A stretch of DNA of 32,475 nt from Acinetobacter lwoffii (GCF_002321025.1 NZ_DCLL01000030.1:1-32475); one strand, 5' to 3'; counted from the stretch's first letter, positions 8,488-17,110 are shown. Program-made: numbers and translations. Notes: generated from the letters alone by a model not told the origin.

Positions 8488-9870
8488 CTAGCTTACCGCC
8501 CGTAACTTTGGGACAGGTTCGCCATCTACAATAAGTTCAAAACGTTGAATTTCTTCTTCCAGATGCGTCAGCAAGTTCTGCATTTTCGGCAGAGCATTAC
8601 GACATGCGGTCAAGCCGACTTCCAGTTTGTCTAGATAGCTGGTCATGGTGATATTCAAGGCCTGACCATCCAGTACGATAGAAGCCGGATAAAGTGCTTC
8701 AAGACGGGCACCATTCCAGTAAAGGGGCTCTTGTGGTCCAGGTACATTGGAAATAATCACGTTAAACGCCTGACGTGTCGGCATTAAACCGGAGGCAATA
8801 TTCAGACCTGCTGCACCATAGACAAAGGCACTATAGTTCAAAATCTGGTTGGCATTCATGCGTTTGAAGCGCTCTTTGGCACTCAGCACACTGCGGCGTA
8901 CGATCTTGAGACGTTCTAGCGGATCTTCTTTATGCGTGCCCAGATTGGCCAGAATCATGGTAATACGGTTGGATATATCTGAATCGTCACTGCGAACAGA
9001 AGCTGGAACCATAGCAATTAACGGTTTTTTCGGTAAGGCATTTTGCGATAATAAATATTCACGTAATGCACCTGAACAAATGGCCAAGACAATATCATTA
9101 ATGGTCACGCCCAATGCCTTAGAAATATGACGTAAACGTGAAAATTCGAAAGACTGGGCTGCAAAGCGACGTGAAGCACTGACGCGTTGATTCAGAATAC
9201 TGCTTGGCGCCTGAAAGCTGGATACATAATCCGGATTGCGTCCCATATCTTTCATGACGGTTTGCGACAGTTCATAAGCAACTCGTGGCGCACATTCCAG
9301 TTGCCCCTTAATGGTCTGCAGGACATTTTTAAACCTGTTCACTTTAGGTGCTTTAAGGCGTTTGGCACGTGGCCCTTCCACACACCATGGCGGTACAATA
9401 CTCTTGGCATTTGGATCATGTGAAAGCGACTTTTCTACCAGACGCATGCCAGCGATTCCATCCACCATAGCATGGTGAATTTTGAAATACATGGCAAAAC
9501 GATTACCTTCAATGCCCTCAATGATATGACAGGTCCATAAAGGTTTGGCACGATCAATCAGGGCACTATGTTCTTGTGAAATATAGGTCAGCAATTCACG
9601 GATACGGCCCGGTTTTGGCAGGGCAATATGACGAAAATGATGATCTAAATCAAATTCCTGGTCTTCATCCCAAAACAGGCCGTTTAAATAATTGTTAAAA
9701 GGTGGGATTGGAGAGCATTTCGAATTCTGGATATCCGTGACTAGATCCTGAATAAAGGAAGCTGACGCATTGTCGGGAATTTGGAATAAAAATAGTCCAC
9801 CTACATGCATAGGCTGCTGCCGTTTCTCTAAAGTTAAGAAAATAAAATCAATTGGATGTAATGGACGCAT
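8488..9870 (-). CDS. atfA: Wax ester synthase/acyl-CoA:diacylglycerol acyltransferase (WS/DGAT)
   Basis: This bifunctional enzyme esterifies acyl-CoA with long-chain alcohols (wax esters) or diacylglycerol (triacylglycerol). It is the basis of storage-lipid bodies in Acinetobacter. The 460-residue product has the catalytic HHAMVDG motif (HHxxxDG) at residues 132-138. It also has the N-terminal MRPLHPIDFIF and HVGGLFLF segments, the conserved NRITMILANLGTH and NVIISNVPGPQEPLYWNGA region, and the C-terminal NITMTSYLDKLEVGL segment. The sequence is very close to my recollection of the A. baylyi enzyme. There is no signal peptide, as expected for an enzyme associated with the inner face of the membrane. 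It appears to be transcribed alone, with a 463-base AT-rich region upstream. Confidence 0.95.
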   Translation of the reverse strand: MRPLHPIDFIFLTLEKRQQPMHVGGLFLFQIPDNASASFIQDLVTDIQNSKCSPIPPFNNYLNGLFWDEDQEFDLDHHFRHIALPKPGRIRELLTYISQEHSALIDRAKPLWTCHIIEGIEGNRFAMYFKIHHAMVDGIAGMRLVEKSLSHDPNAKSIVPPWCVEGPRAKRLKAPKVNRFKNVLQTIKGQLECAPRVAYELSQTVMKDMGRNPDYVSSFQAPSSILNQRVSASRRFAAQSFEFSRLRHISKALGVTINDIVLAICSGALREYLLSQNALPKKPLIAMVPASVRSDDSDISNRITMILANLGTHKEDPLERLKIVRRSVLSAKERFKRMNANQILNYSAFVYGAAGLNIASGLMPTRQAFNVIISNVPGPQEPLYWNGARLEALYPASIVLDGQALNITMTSYLDKLEVGLTACRNALPKMQNLLTHLEEEIQRFELIVDGEPVPKLRAVS

Positions 9871-10272
9871 AGCGTGGATTGCCTCACTGCATTCTCTATG
9901 GCTTTTTTGCTAAAAGGCCTTGTTAGAATTATTACTTTAGTTTTTAAAGTATATCTTTTTTAGCATATAAATGAACTGCTTTATCTTGCCTCAACTGTGA
10001 AAAAGTGGCTATTGACAAGAACAAAATATCTTCCTAAGTTTATGAAATGTGAAAATTTTAGTTTTAAAATAGATTTCTAAAAATAGTATTTTCTAGGCGA
10101 AGTGGAGTGTAACTTAATAATTATGTGTTATTAGAAGAATAGCATTGTGTTCAATTTCACATTTTATGCAAATAAATCAATGAGCTAAAATTTTATCAAT
10201 TCTTTAATTAAAATAATATTATCCCGATAAAAGGTAATTTCTATCTTGTCACTAAATGTAAAATTATCAATT
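9871..10272. other. AT-rich intergenic region between atfA and cysH
   Basis: About 400 bases upstream of atfA and downstream of cysH. No reading frame with a ribosome binding site and no RNA gene is recognised. It presumably holds the atfA promoter, but no hexamer pair stands out. Confidence 0.5.
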
Positions 10273-10305
10273 AAAAAAGACTATCTTTATTAAAAAATAG
10301 TCTTT
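10273..10305 (-). terminator. Intrinsic terminator of cysH
   Basis: Read on the minus strand, a 9-bp stem AAAGACTAT/ATAGTCTTT with a 12-base loop runs into a T-tract. It lies shortly after the cysH stop. Confidence 0.65.
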
Positions 10306-10333
10306 CAATCAATAGGAACGATAAAACTTAACT

Positions 10334-11068
10334 TTATTTTTTTAGATTGCCAGCATGTAAGCCACATTCTTTATGGGTGGCTTCTTCCCACCACCAGCGG
10401 CCTTCGCGTTCATGCTGATTTGGCAGCACAGGGCGGGTGCAAGGCTCACAGCCGATAGAAACAAAACCTTTCTCATGCAGGGCATTATAAGGGACTTCCA
10501 TCATACGGATATAACTCCAGACATCTGCACTGGACCAGTTGGCTAGAGGATTGTACTTGATCAATTGTTTTCCCGGACCGGAAAAACCTGAATCTGCCTG
10601 AACCACAGGAATTTCATTGCGTGTACCCGGACTTTGGTCTTTGCGCTGACCAGTAATCCAGCCATCCAGCGTCGCCAGTTTTTTACGTAGCGGTTGAACC
10701 TTGCGTATACCGCAACATTCCTGATGGCCATCTTCAAAGAAACTGAATAAACCTTTGGTGGTCACTAAATTTTGTACTGCATCCGTTTCAGGGAAGCAGA
10801 TTTCAATCTCGATGTTGTAATGCTTACGTACCCGTTCAATAAACTGATACGTCTCTGCATGTAGACGGCCAGTATCCAGACTGAATACCCGGAACGGTTT
10901 ACCGAGATGCGATGCCATATCAATCAATACAATATCTTCAGCACCAGAAAATGAAATCGCAATTTCACCTTGCTGGCTCAGTGCAAGTGCCAAAATTTCA
11001 TTGGGCGATTTATCTGCATATTCAGATGCAAGTGCATCAATACGATCAATAGTAGGAATGATGGTCAT
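10334..11068 (-). CDS. cysH: Assimilatory adenylyl-sulfate (APS-type) reductase
   Basis: This enzyme reduces activated sulfate to sulfite in cysteine synthesis. The 244-residue protein has the SGAEDIVLID nucleotide loop (residues 41-50) and the catalytic cysteine Cys235 in the C-terminal ECGLH motif. It also has two cysteine pairs, Cys118-Cys119 (QECCGIRK) and Cys207/Cys210 (GCEPCTRP). The CC...CxxC set ligates a [4Fe-4S] cluster and marks APS reductases rather than the cluster-free PAPS reductases of enteric bacteria. Substrate is therefore inferred to be APS (thioredoxin-dependent), though automated annotation often says PAPS. An AGGA ribosome binding site lies 5 bases before the ATG. It is transcribed alone and diverges from thrH. 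Confidence 0.95.
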   Translation of the reverse strand: MTIIPTIDRIDALASEYADKSPNEILALALSQQGEIAISFSGAEDIVLIDMASHLGKPFRVFSLDTGRLHAETYQFIERVRKHYNIEIEICFPETDAVQNLVTTKGLFSFFEDGHQECCGIRKVQPLRKKLATLDGWITGQRKDQSPGTRNEIPVVQADSGFSGPGKQLIKYNPLANWSSADVWSYIRMMEVPYNALHEKGFVSIGCEPCTRPVLPNQHEREGRWWWEEATHKECGLHAGNLKK

Positions 11069-11272
11069 GAGAATCCTGGCGATATAGGCTTGGAAAGGAC
11101 ATGGCCTATATTAGTTAATTTCACATCTATTTTAATAGAATTGATTTAATTGACTTATCACTAAAAAATAAATACTTATGAAAAAAATAGATTTAAAAAA
11201 GTACAGTACAAAATCTGTTGCTTCAGCTATGATAGTGCAAAATTTTTTCAATACAACTTAGAGGGAATGTTC

Positions 11273-11890
11273 ATGGAAGTCGTATGTCTAGATTTAGAAG
11301 GTGTGTTGGTTCCAGAAATCTGGATTAACTTTGCCAAAAAAACCGGTATTAAAGAGCTTGAAGCGACGACTCGTGACATTCCTGACTATGATGTACTGAT
11401 GACCCAACGTCTGAATATTTTAAAACAGCACGGTTTAGGCTTGAATGATATTCAGGAAGTGATTGCAGAAATGGGTCCATTCCCAGGAGCAAAAGAATTT
11501 GTGAAATGGGTGAGTACGCATTTTCAATTAATTATTCTTTCAGATACTTTCTATGAATTTGCACATCCATTGATGAAGCAACTGGATTGGCCGACGATTT
11601 TCTGTCATAAACTGGAAACGGATGAAGCGGGCATGATCTCGGCTTATAAACTTCGTCAGCCAGATCAAAAACGTCAGGCTGTTAAAGCACTGCATGGTTT
11701 GAATTTCCGTGTGATTGCGGCAGGGGATTCTTATAACGATACTACAATGTTAGGTGAGGCAGACCATGGTTTCCTATTTGATGCGCCTGAAAATGTGATT
11801 GCTGAATTCCCGCAATTCCCGCCAATTCGTGGTTATGATGCGTTAAAAGAAGCAATTCGTAATGCTTCAGTGCGTGATATCCCTGCTTAA
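11273..11890 (+). CDS. thrH: Phosphoserine phosphatase/homoserine phosphotransferase ThrH
   Basis: ThrH is a HAD-superfamily enzyme that dephosphorylates phosphoserine and can move the phosphate to homoserine, linking serine and threonine synthesis. From the ATG at 11273 the protein has 205 residues, the family length. Visible motifs are DLEG (Asp7, Glu9; ThrH uses DxE where most HAD enzymes have DxD), ILSDTFYEF (Ser90-Asp91), and GDSYND (151-156), with Lys133 a possible motif III lysine. An ATG two codons earlier (11267) is in frame. The 11273 start is preferred because GAGGG (11261-11265) then sits 7 bases upstream and the product starts MEVVCLDLEG like the Pseudomonas protein. Confidence 0.93.
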   Translation: MEVVCLDLEGVLVPEIWINFAKKTGIKELEATTRDIPDYDVLMTQRLNILKQHGLGLNDIQEVIAEMGPFPGAKEFVKWVSTHFQLIILSDTFYEFAHPLMKQLDWPTIFCHKLETDEAGMISAYKLRQPDQKRQAVKALHGLNFRVIAAGDSYNDTTMLGEADHGFLFDAPENVIAEFPQFPPIRGYDALKEAIRNASVRDIPA

Positions 11891-11905
11891 AGAATTTAAG
11901 TAAAT

Positions 11906-11930
11906 AAAAAGGCGCTATAAGCGCCTTTTT
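11906..11930. terminator. Bidirectional terminator between thrH and the first fadL-like gene
   Basis: An 11-bp perfect stem AAAAAGGCGCT/AGCGCCTTTTT with a 3-base loop lies between two converging genes, with A and T tracts on the two sides. Confidence 0.92.
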
Positions 11931-11949
11931 TATTGAATCTATCAAAAAA

Positions 11950-13101
11950 TCAGAAGCGGTAACCGATTTTCATGCCATATGCGATTGCAGTGTTATCGGT
12001 GAACTCTCCTACAACATTAGGGCCTGCTTTAGCCTCAGCGTCACCTAACCACATATAGCGAACACCTGCTTGAATAAAGTAATTTTCGGCTGGGCTATAT
12101 TGTCCACCTAAACCTACACCCCAGTAACCTTCGGTTGGTCCTAGTGTTGTTACAGGATTACCTGCACCTGAGTCATAACTTACTAAAGCAGAGCCAGACC
12201 ATTTGTCGCTAAATTTACGGCCAACACCAACAGTTGCAGACCATTGATCATCTAAGTAGTCAATCAAATTACTACCTGAGCGTAATTTTAATAAATTAGG
12301 TGTTACTGCAAATTGGCTCCAATTTACCCAGCGTACGTTAGCAAAGGCTAAAGTATTTGCTGCAATACCTGTTTGAAGATCTAAATTTACAGATTGAGGT
12401 GTTGTAGCTGTAACATCTGGTGAAAGAGGCGATGCAATAGTTCCAAATCCAAAGCTCTCTGTTGAATTTGCCTCATGATCGATTTCTGAACGATAAGTAA
12501 TAGCTGCTTTTAAAGCAATTTCAGGGATTTGATAAGCGAAACCAGCAAGCCAGCCCCAAGCTTCTTCTTCATCAAGTTTAATATCATAGCCCGAATTTCC
12601 ATAAGCTGCACCTCGTAATGCAATTTTAGCTTCTACAGTTTGCCAAACAGGTCCAGCATAAAAATTCCAGTTTTCAGTTGGTTGATAACCAATTAAAGCT
12701 GTAAGGTTATTAGTTTTTACTTCTACTTGAGTGCTTTCTCGTTGAGTACTAAGAGGATTTACTTGTGAAAAACTTACATTATTTGTTGGATAAATTGAAT
12801 CGGCACCATAAGGTTGATCATAAATCAGACCTAAAGATATTTTATCAGTTGCTTGAACTTTAATAGCAGCAGATGGAAAGTAGTAGTCTTCTGCCATGTC
12901 GCTGATAGATTCATTACCTAGTTGAGGAATAGATTTTCCAGATACGCTAGGATCAATCACAGTAATACCTGCTTCAGCATAATTACCCGGCTGTAAAAAA
13001 GCAGAAATAGATTGACCAGAACGGTCTAGGCCAGCTGCTTGAACTGCAGAAAGAGGTAAAGTGCTAAGTAAAATAGCAGAATAAATTTTATTGAGCTTCA
13101 T
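11950..13101 (-). CDS. OmpP1/FadL-family outer-membrane transporter (copy 1)
   Basis: This is a probable outer-membrane beta-barrel for long-chain fatty acids or other hydrophobic compounds. From the chosen ATG the protein has 383 residues. It has a signal peptide MKLNKIYSAILLSTLPLSAVQA followed by AGLDRSGQS, the FadL-type N-terminal hatch region (NYAEAGITVIDP), the conserved YYFPSAAIK and GLIYDQPYGAD segments, and a barrel ending in the terminal phenylalanine of KIGYRF. The frame is open 17 codons further upstream, but only the chosen ATG is followed directly by a signal peptide and preceded by AGGGAA. It is a tandem paralogue of the gene at 13419. Substrate is not determined by the sequence. 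Confidence 0.9.
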   Translation of the reverse strand: MKLNKIYSAILLSTLPLSAVQAAGLDRSGQSISAFLQPGNYAEAGITVIDPSVSGKSIPQLGNESISDMAEDYYFPSAAIKVQATDKISLGLIYDQPYGADSIYPTNNVSFSQVNPLSTQRESTQVEVKTNNLTALIGYQPTENWNFYAGPVWQTVEAKIALRGAAYGNSGYDIKLDEEEAWGWLAGFAYQIPEIALKAAITYRSEIDHEANSTESFGFGTIASPLSPDVTATTPQSVNLDLQTGIAANTLAFANVRWVNWSQFAVTPNLLKLRSGSNLIDYLDDQWSATVGVGRKFSDKWSGSALVSYDSGAGNPVTTLGPTEGYWGVGLGGQYSPAENYFIQAGVRYMWLGDAEAKAGPNVVGEFTDNTAIAYGMKIGYRF

Positions 13102-13378
13102 GGTACGTTCCCTGATGCCATCTGTAACAAAAATGTGAAGGAAAAGTAACATAATTTTAAAAAGAGTAAATACTCAGCTCTGTTGAAGAAATGAACTAAG
13201 GCGGTTAAGGAAAGAGCTTGATTAGAGTTTTTATACTAATTTTATTGGTATAAATATATGAAAAATATCAGATTAAATTAACTTTAAATAATGTGAAAGG
13301 ATTGAAGTTCTGTTAATTTTAATTGGTGCTAAAATAATCGAATGATATGCAAGTGAATAAAAATAGAGTAAAAAAGTT
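13102..13378. promoter_or_regulatory. Intergenic region upstream of fadL-like copy 1
   Basis: AT-rich, with no gene seen. Two copies of GTAACA (within 13123-13129 and 13146-13151) lie 22-50 bases before the copy 1 start and are spaced about two helical turns apart. Read on the coding strand these are GTTAC words, which recur near other outer-membrane genes in the window. Confidence 0.35.
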
Positions 13379-13404
13379 AAAAAAACCACCCGAAGGTGGT
13401 TTTT
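13379..13404 (-). terminator. Intrinsic terminator of fadL-like copy 2
   Basis: Read on the minus strand, an AAAACCACC/GGTGGTTTT stem closed by a C(UUCG)G tetraloop is followed by a T-run. It lies 14 bases after the stop codon. Confidence 0.9.
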
Positions 13405-13418
13405 TTATTAAGGATATC

Positions 13419-14921
13419 TTAGAAACGGTAACCCATTTTTAAGCCATATGCCCATGCTTTATTGTCTTCAAATTCAGCGACGTATTCAGAACTACCAGCT
13501 TGCGCGCCTGTTTGTGCTTTTGCATCACCTAACATGAAGTATTTAACACCACCCGCGATGAAAGTAGCTGGTGTTGGACTGTACTGAAGACCTAAGCCTA
13601 CATTCCAATAACCTTCAGTTGGACCAAGTGTAGATACAGGGTTACCTGCACCAGAGTCCCAACCTACAGATACGTTACCAGCCCATAGATCATTAAATTT
13701 ACGACCCACACCTACAGTTGCTGAAATTTGGTCATCTTCATATTCAACAAGATTGAAGCCATCTGGGCGATCCACAATAGGGCCAACTGCTTCTGATATT
13801 AGACCAAATTTATAAGGTTGAATTGAGAATTTAGACCATTCAACCCAGCGAACATTCGCAAAAGCTACAGTATTCGCCATAATACCTGTTTGGAAATCAA
13901 GGTTTACAGACTGTGGAGTAGTAATTTTTGTCTCACCACTTGCTGCTGCAATAGCTGCTGCTGCTGCTGCCCCATTTGGGAGCAAAGCTAAAGCTGGTAA
14001 GGTTGGAATACTTTCATTCATATTAACATCATGGTCAATTTCAGAACGATAAGTAATAGATGCTTTTAATGCAATTTCAGGAATTTGGTAAGCAAGACCG
14101 GCTAACCAACCTACAGAACTATCTTCTGGAATAGACGTATCGTAACCATTGTATAAGCTGTAAGCCTGACCACGTAATGAAACATTACCTTTGATCGTTT
14201 GGTAAACTGCGCCACCGTAAATATTCCAATTCTCAGTTGGTTGGAAACCTGCAATAAATGATAAATTTTGAGTATCTACTTCTACGCTTGTACTACCAGT
14301 TCCTAATAAGCCGTTGACATCAGCTAAACCAGCATCTACGCGTGCAGTTACCCCTGCAAGTACACCAGCATCAATTTGTGCTCTTACTGCATCAACAGTA
14401 TTATACGCATTTAAAGTCCCAGTATACTGTGCTTGACCAATTGGAGTGGTTAAGTCAACACCCTGCGCTTGTAAAGCCGCTCCAACTCTTTGCTCTGGAG
14501 TCAACGCATTAAAGTTGGTATTAATTGTATTTTGACGAATTCCTGCTAACGCGTCAGGAGCTAAAATTGTATTCGTAGAATCGGAAACAAATACGTTATT
14601 ACCTGTATAGGTAGCATCTGCTCCAAACGGTTGGTCATATAAAATACCAACTGAAAATTTGCTGGTTGGCTGAAATTTTAAAGCAGCACTTGGAAAATAA
14701 TAATCACCCGCCATATCACTAATATTACGGCGAGTATCACTTGTTCCAGCTTCTTTACCAGATACATCTGGGTCTAGGACAGAAATACCTGCTTCAAAGT
14801 AATTACCTGGTTGTAGGAAGGCTGCAATAGATTGGCCTGAACGATCTAAAGCTGCTGCAAAAGCACCCGTCATTGGTACAGTTGCAAGAATCATTGCAGT
14901 AGTTAATGTTTTTAATTTCAT
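13419..14921 (-). CDS. OmpP1/FadL-family outer-membrane transporter (copy 2, with long insertion)
   Basis: A 500-residue paralogue of the preceding barrel. It shares the signal peptide pattern (cleaved near GAFAA), the LDRSGQSIAAFLQPGNY start, YYFPSAALKF, GILYDQPFGAD, QPTENWNIYGG, and the C-terminal KMGYRF ending in Phe. It differs by about 86 extra residues between NNV (residues 108-110) and VEVDTQNL, rich in Ala, Gly, Thr and Asn, and by a short polyalanine run (NGAAAAAAIAAASGE) in a likely loop. AAGGAAAG precedes the ATG. It has its own terminator and so is probably expressed separately from copy 1. Hydrophobic-compound uptake is inferred from the family. Confidence 0.9.
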   Translation of the reverse strand: MKLKTLTTAMILATVPMTGAFAAALDRSGQSIAAFLQPGNYFEAGISVLDPDVSGKEAGTSDTRRNISDMAGDYYFPSAALKFQPTSKFSVGILYDQPFGADATYTGNNVFVSDSTNTILAPDALAGIRQNTINTNFNALTPEQRVGAALQAQGVDLTTPIGQAQYTGTLNAYNTVDAVRAQIDAGVLAGVTARVDAGLADVNGLLGTGSTSVEVDTQNLSFIAGFQPTENWNIYGGAVYQTIKGNVSLRGQAYSLYNGYDTSIPEDSSVGWLAGLAYQIPEIALKASITYRSEIDHDVNMNESIPTLPALALLPNGAAAAAAIAAASGETKITTPQSVNLDFQTGIMANTVAFANVRWVEWSKFSIQPYKFGLISEAVGPIVDRPDGFNLVEYEDDQISATVGVGRKFNDLWAGNVSVGWDSGAGNPVSTLGPTEGYWNVGLGLQYSPTPATFIAGGVKYFMLGDAKAQTGAQAGSSEYVAEFEDNKAWAYGLKMGYRF

Positions 14922-15258
14922 TTACGTCTTTCCTTGAGGTACAAATTTATATCTAGCGTTGTTGTTTGCACTTATTAAATTCTTGGAGATTTCGGGTATT
15001 TATCCGCAATCATTTGTTACTCCATGTGACAAAAATAGCACAATTAAAATAAGAGTAAATGCTCTAGAAAAAACTAATTAGTCTAAAAAAGCATCAAAAT
15101 AGAGTTTTTACACCAAAAAATAGCCTCATTTTGAAATAAGTATTTGAAAGTAATAGAAATAAAATAATGAAGAAAAAATGATTTTTTGTATAAAAAATAT
15201 TCTAAAAATATGAAGATTAACGCTAATTTTTTGAAGTATAGATCACATTTTGAAAGGA
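14922..15258. promoter_or_regulatory. Region between tRNA-Arg and fadL-like copy 2
   Basis: About 337 AT-rich bases with no supported gene. TTTGTTAC (15013-15020) and GTGACAAA (15026-15033) form an inverted repeat with one mismatch and a 5-base centre, about 92-112 bases before the copy 2 start. This could be an operator. No convincing -35/-10 pair was fixed by eye. Confidence 0.35.
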
Positions 15259-15334
15259 TGGTGCGCCCTGCGGGACTCGAACCCACGTCGGTCGCTTAGG
15301 AGGCAACTGCTCTATCCAGTTAAGCTAAGGGCGC
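15259..15334 (-). tRNA. tRNA-Arg (anticodon CCU)
   Basis: The minus strand folds as a full cloverleaf. The acceptor is GCGCCCT paired with AGGGCGC, then discriminator A and an encoded CCA. The D-arm contains AACTGGATAGAGC. The anticodon stem GTTGC/GCGAC carries loop CTCCTAA, so the anticodon is CCT (CCU), decoding AGG. The T-arm contains GGTTCGAGTCC. It is 76 bases long including CCA. Confidence 0.96.
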
Positions 15335-15365
15335 GAAAAGAAGGCTATTGTACTGTAAAAAATAC

Positions 15366-15397
15366 AAAAAAAAGTTATTGCCGAAGCAATAACTTTT
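15366..15397 (-). terminator. Intrinsic terminator of the amino-acid permease gene
   Basis: Read on the minus strand, a 12-bp perfect stem AAAAGTTATTGC/GCAATAACTTTT with a UUCG loop closed by C-G is followed by eight T. It lies about 26 bases after the permease stop. Confidence 0.93.
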
Positions 15398-15422
15398 AAG
15401 GACTCATAGCTACAGGAGTTGT

Positions 15423-16778
15423 CTAGGTATTTTTAGGCTTAAGTAACTTAAACAGACCGAACATGACCACGATCCAAAGCGGGATCATCAAAATAGATTC
15501 CTGGAATCCTTGCGTCCACATGATGTAAAGAATCGTAAGAATGAAACCTAGAACCAGAATATTACCCGCCGGAGACCAAAGCGCAGGGAAGGAAGTATTC
15601 TGTCCTAGCTTTTTCATGCTTTGAATGAACTTGAGATGGGTCAGGGTAATCATGGCCCAGTTCAATACCAATGCACCGACTACGATGTAAATCAGATGAC
15701 TTAAGGCATCTTCAGGCACGAAGTAATTAAGTAGTACACAGCCAAAAATCAGTACAGCAGAGAATAATACGGCAGGAATCGGCGTACCTTGCTTATTCAC
15801 TTTCATGAAGACTTTAGGTGCATTTCCTTGTTGAGCCAGACCATAGAGCATACGGCTGTTGGCGTACATGCCACTGTTATACACAGACAGTGCTGCTGTC
15901 AGGATAATAAAGTTCAGTAAGTGTGCTGCCCAGCCAATTCCCAATTGACTGAAAATCATCACAAAAGGACTTTTGTCCAGACCACCAAGCTCAAGCTGAT
16001 TCCAAGGCACGAGTGACAACAGAATTGTCAAGGCACCAACATAGAAAATCAGAATACGGAACACCACCTGATTAATGGCTTTCGGAATGGTTTTTTCCGG
16101 ATTTTCAGCTTCTGCAGCCGCCATACCAATGAGTTCGATACCACCGAAGGCAAACATTAAGAATGCCAGCATGTAGAACAGACCTTCAAAACCATTCGGG
16201 AAGAAACCACCCGCGGTCCAAAGATTGCTAAAAGATGCGCCTGAAGAAGGATCAGCAGTCAGGATCAGATACAGGCCAAAGACAATCATCGAGATGACCG
16301 CAGTCACTTTAATGATGGAAAGCCAGAATTCTGATTCACCGTAGAATTTCACATTGCCGAGGTTGACCAGTGTAATCACGATAAAGAAAAACAATACCGA
16401 TGCCCAGGCTGGAATATGAGGCCACCAGTAGTTAATATATTTCGCAACCGCAGTAAGTTCGGTCATGGCCACCAGGATATACAAAATCCAGTAGTTCCAA
16501 CCCGCAAGGAAACCAGGGAATTTGCCCCAGTATTTATAAGCAAAATGGCTGAATGAACCTGCGACAGGTTCATGAACAATCATCTCACCCAATTGACGCA
16601 TGATTAAAAATGCAATCAGGCCCCCAATGGCATAGCCTAAAATAATAGAAGGACCCGCAGATTGGATCACCTGTGCGGAACCTAAGAATAAGCCTGTGCC
16701 AATTGCACCGCCCATGGCGATCAACTGAATATGACGGTTCTTTAAGCCACGCTGAAGTTGTGAAGACTCGTTATTCAA
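15423..16778 (-). CDS. aroP: AroP-type amino-acid permease (APC superfamily, AAT family)
   Basis: A proton-coupled inner-membrane importer with about 12 hydrophobic segments in 451 residues. The N-terminus (LKNRHIQLIAMGGAIGTGLF) and following segments (SAGPSIILGYAIGGLIAF, RQLGEMIVHEPVAGSFSHFA) match the amino-acid transporter family. Closest by memory are aromatic amino-acid permeases AroP/PheP (GESEFWLSIIKVTAVISMIVFG, FGGIELIGMAAAEAENPEKTIPKA). Aromatic specificity is inferred and other AAT substrates are possible. Translation appears to start at TTG, which gives an N-terminus of the expected length; no stronger start lies nearby and the ribosome binding site is weak. It is transcribed alone, divergent from prpF. 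Confidence 0.85.
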   Translation of the reverse strand: MNNESSQLQRGLKNRHIQLIAMGGAIGTGLFLGSAQVIQSAGPSIILGYAIGGLIAFLIMRQLGEMIVHEPVAGSFSHFAYKYWGKFPGFLAGWNYWILYILVAMTELTAVAKYINYWWPHIPAWASVLFFFIVITLVNLGNVKFYGESEFWLSIIKVTAVISMIVFGLYLILTADPSSGASFSNLWTAGGFFPNGFEGLFYMLAFLMFAFGGIELIGMAAAEAENPEKTIPKAINQVVFRILIFYVGALTILLSLVPWNQLELGGLDKSPFVMIFSQLGIGWAAHLLNFIILTAALSVYNSGMYANSRMLYGLAQQGNAPKVFMKVNKQGTPIPAVLFSAVLIFGCVLLNYFVPEDALSHLIYIVVGALVLNWAMITLTHLKFIQSMKKLGQNTSFPALWSPAGNILVLGFILTILYIMWTQGFQESILMIPLWIVVMFGLFKLLKPKNT

Positions 16779-17110
16779 AGTGTTCAGCCCGACAATGGAA
16801 AATGATAAGTGGCTGATTGTAATTGATCAGACTAAAGAAGCCTAGTCCATCCTAAGAATGAAATATTGTTGAAGGAATGATAAAAAATATTCATATAAAT
16901 AACTGAAATAAAATATAAATGAATCAATATATTAATTTTATTGAAAGTGTAACTGACGAGTTCTCTTTTTTCTTGGATAAAACACAAATGCCGTTTTTTT
17001 ATACTAAGGTCTGGCAGTCAAGCAGTTCTGCTTTCAACATACTATACTTTGAATATAAATATTGAATAACCCGTACGAAAACAAAGACAAGTCAAAGGAT
17101 GAAATAATTC
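16779..17110. promoter_or_regulatory. Divergent intergenic region between the permease and prpF
   Basis: About 330 AT-rich bases that must hold promoters for both genes. An AAGGA ribosome binding site for prpF sits at 17095-17099. No gene, RNA or clear operator was recognised. Confidence 0.4.

Noticed and set aside
9871..10333. A small RNA or remnant gene in the atfA-cysH gap
   Set aside because: No promoter-terminator pair, conserved-looking frame or structured segment could be made out other than the cysH terminator.
13102..13152. Upstream-extended start of fadL-like copy 1 giving 400 residues
   Set aside because: The added 17 residues precede a normal signal peptide and the ribosome binding site serves the inner ATG.
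15083..15286. A 67-codon minus-strand frame across the tRNA region
   Set aside because: It overlaps the tRNA-Arg gene and AT-rich leader, has no ribosome binding site, and its product is low-complexity (Phe, Lys, Ile).
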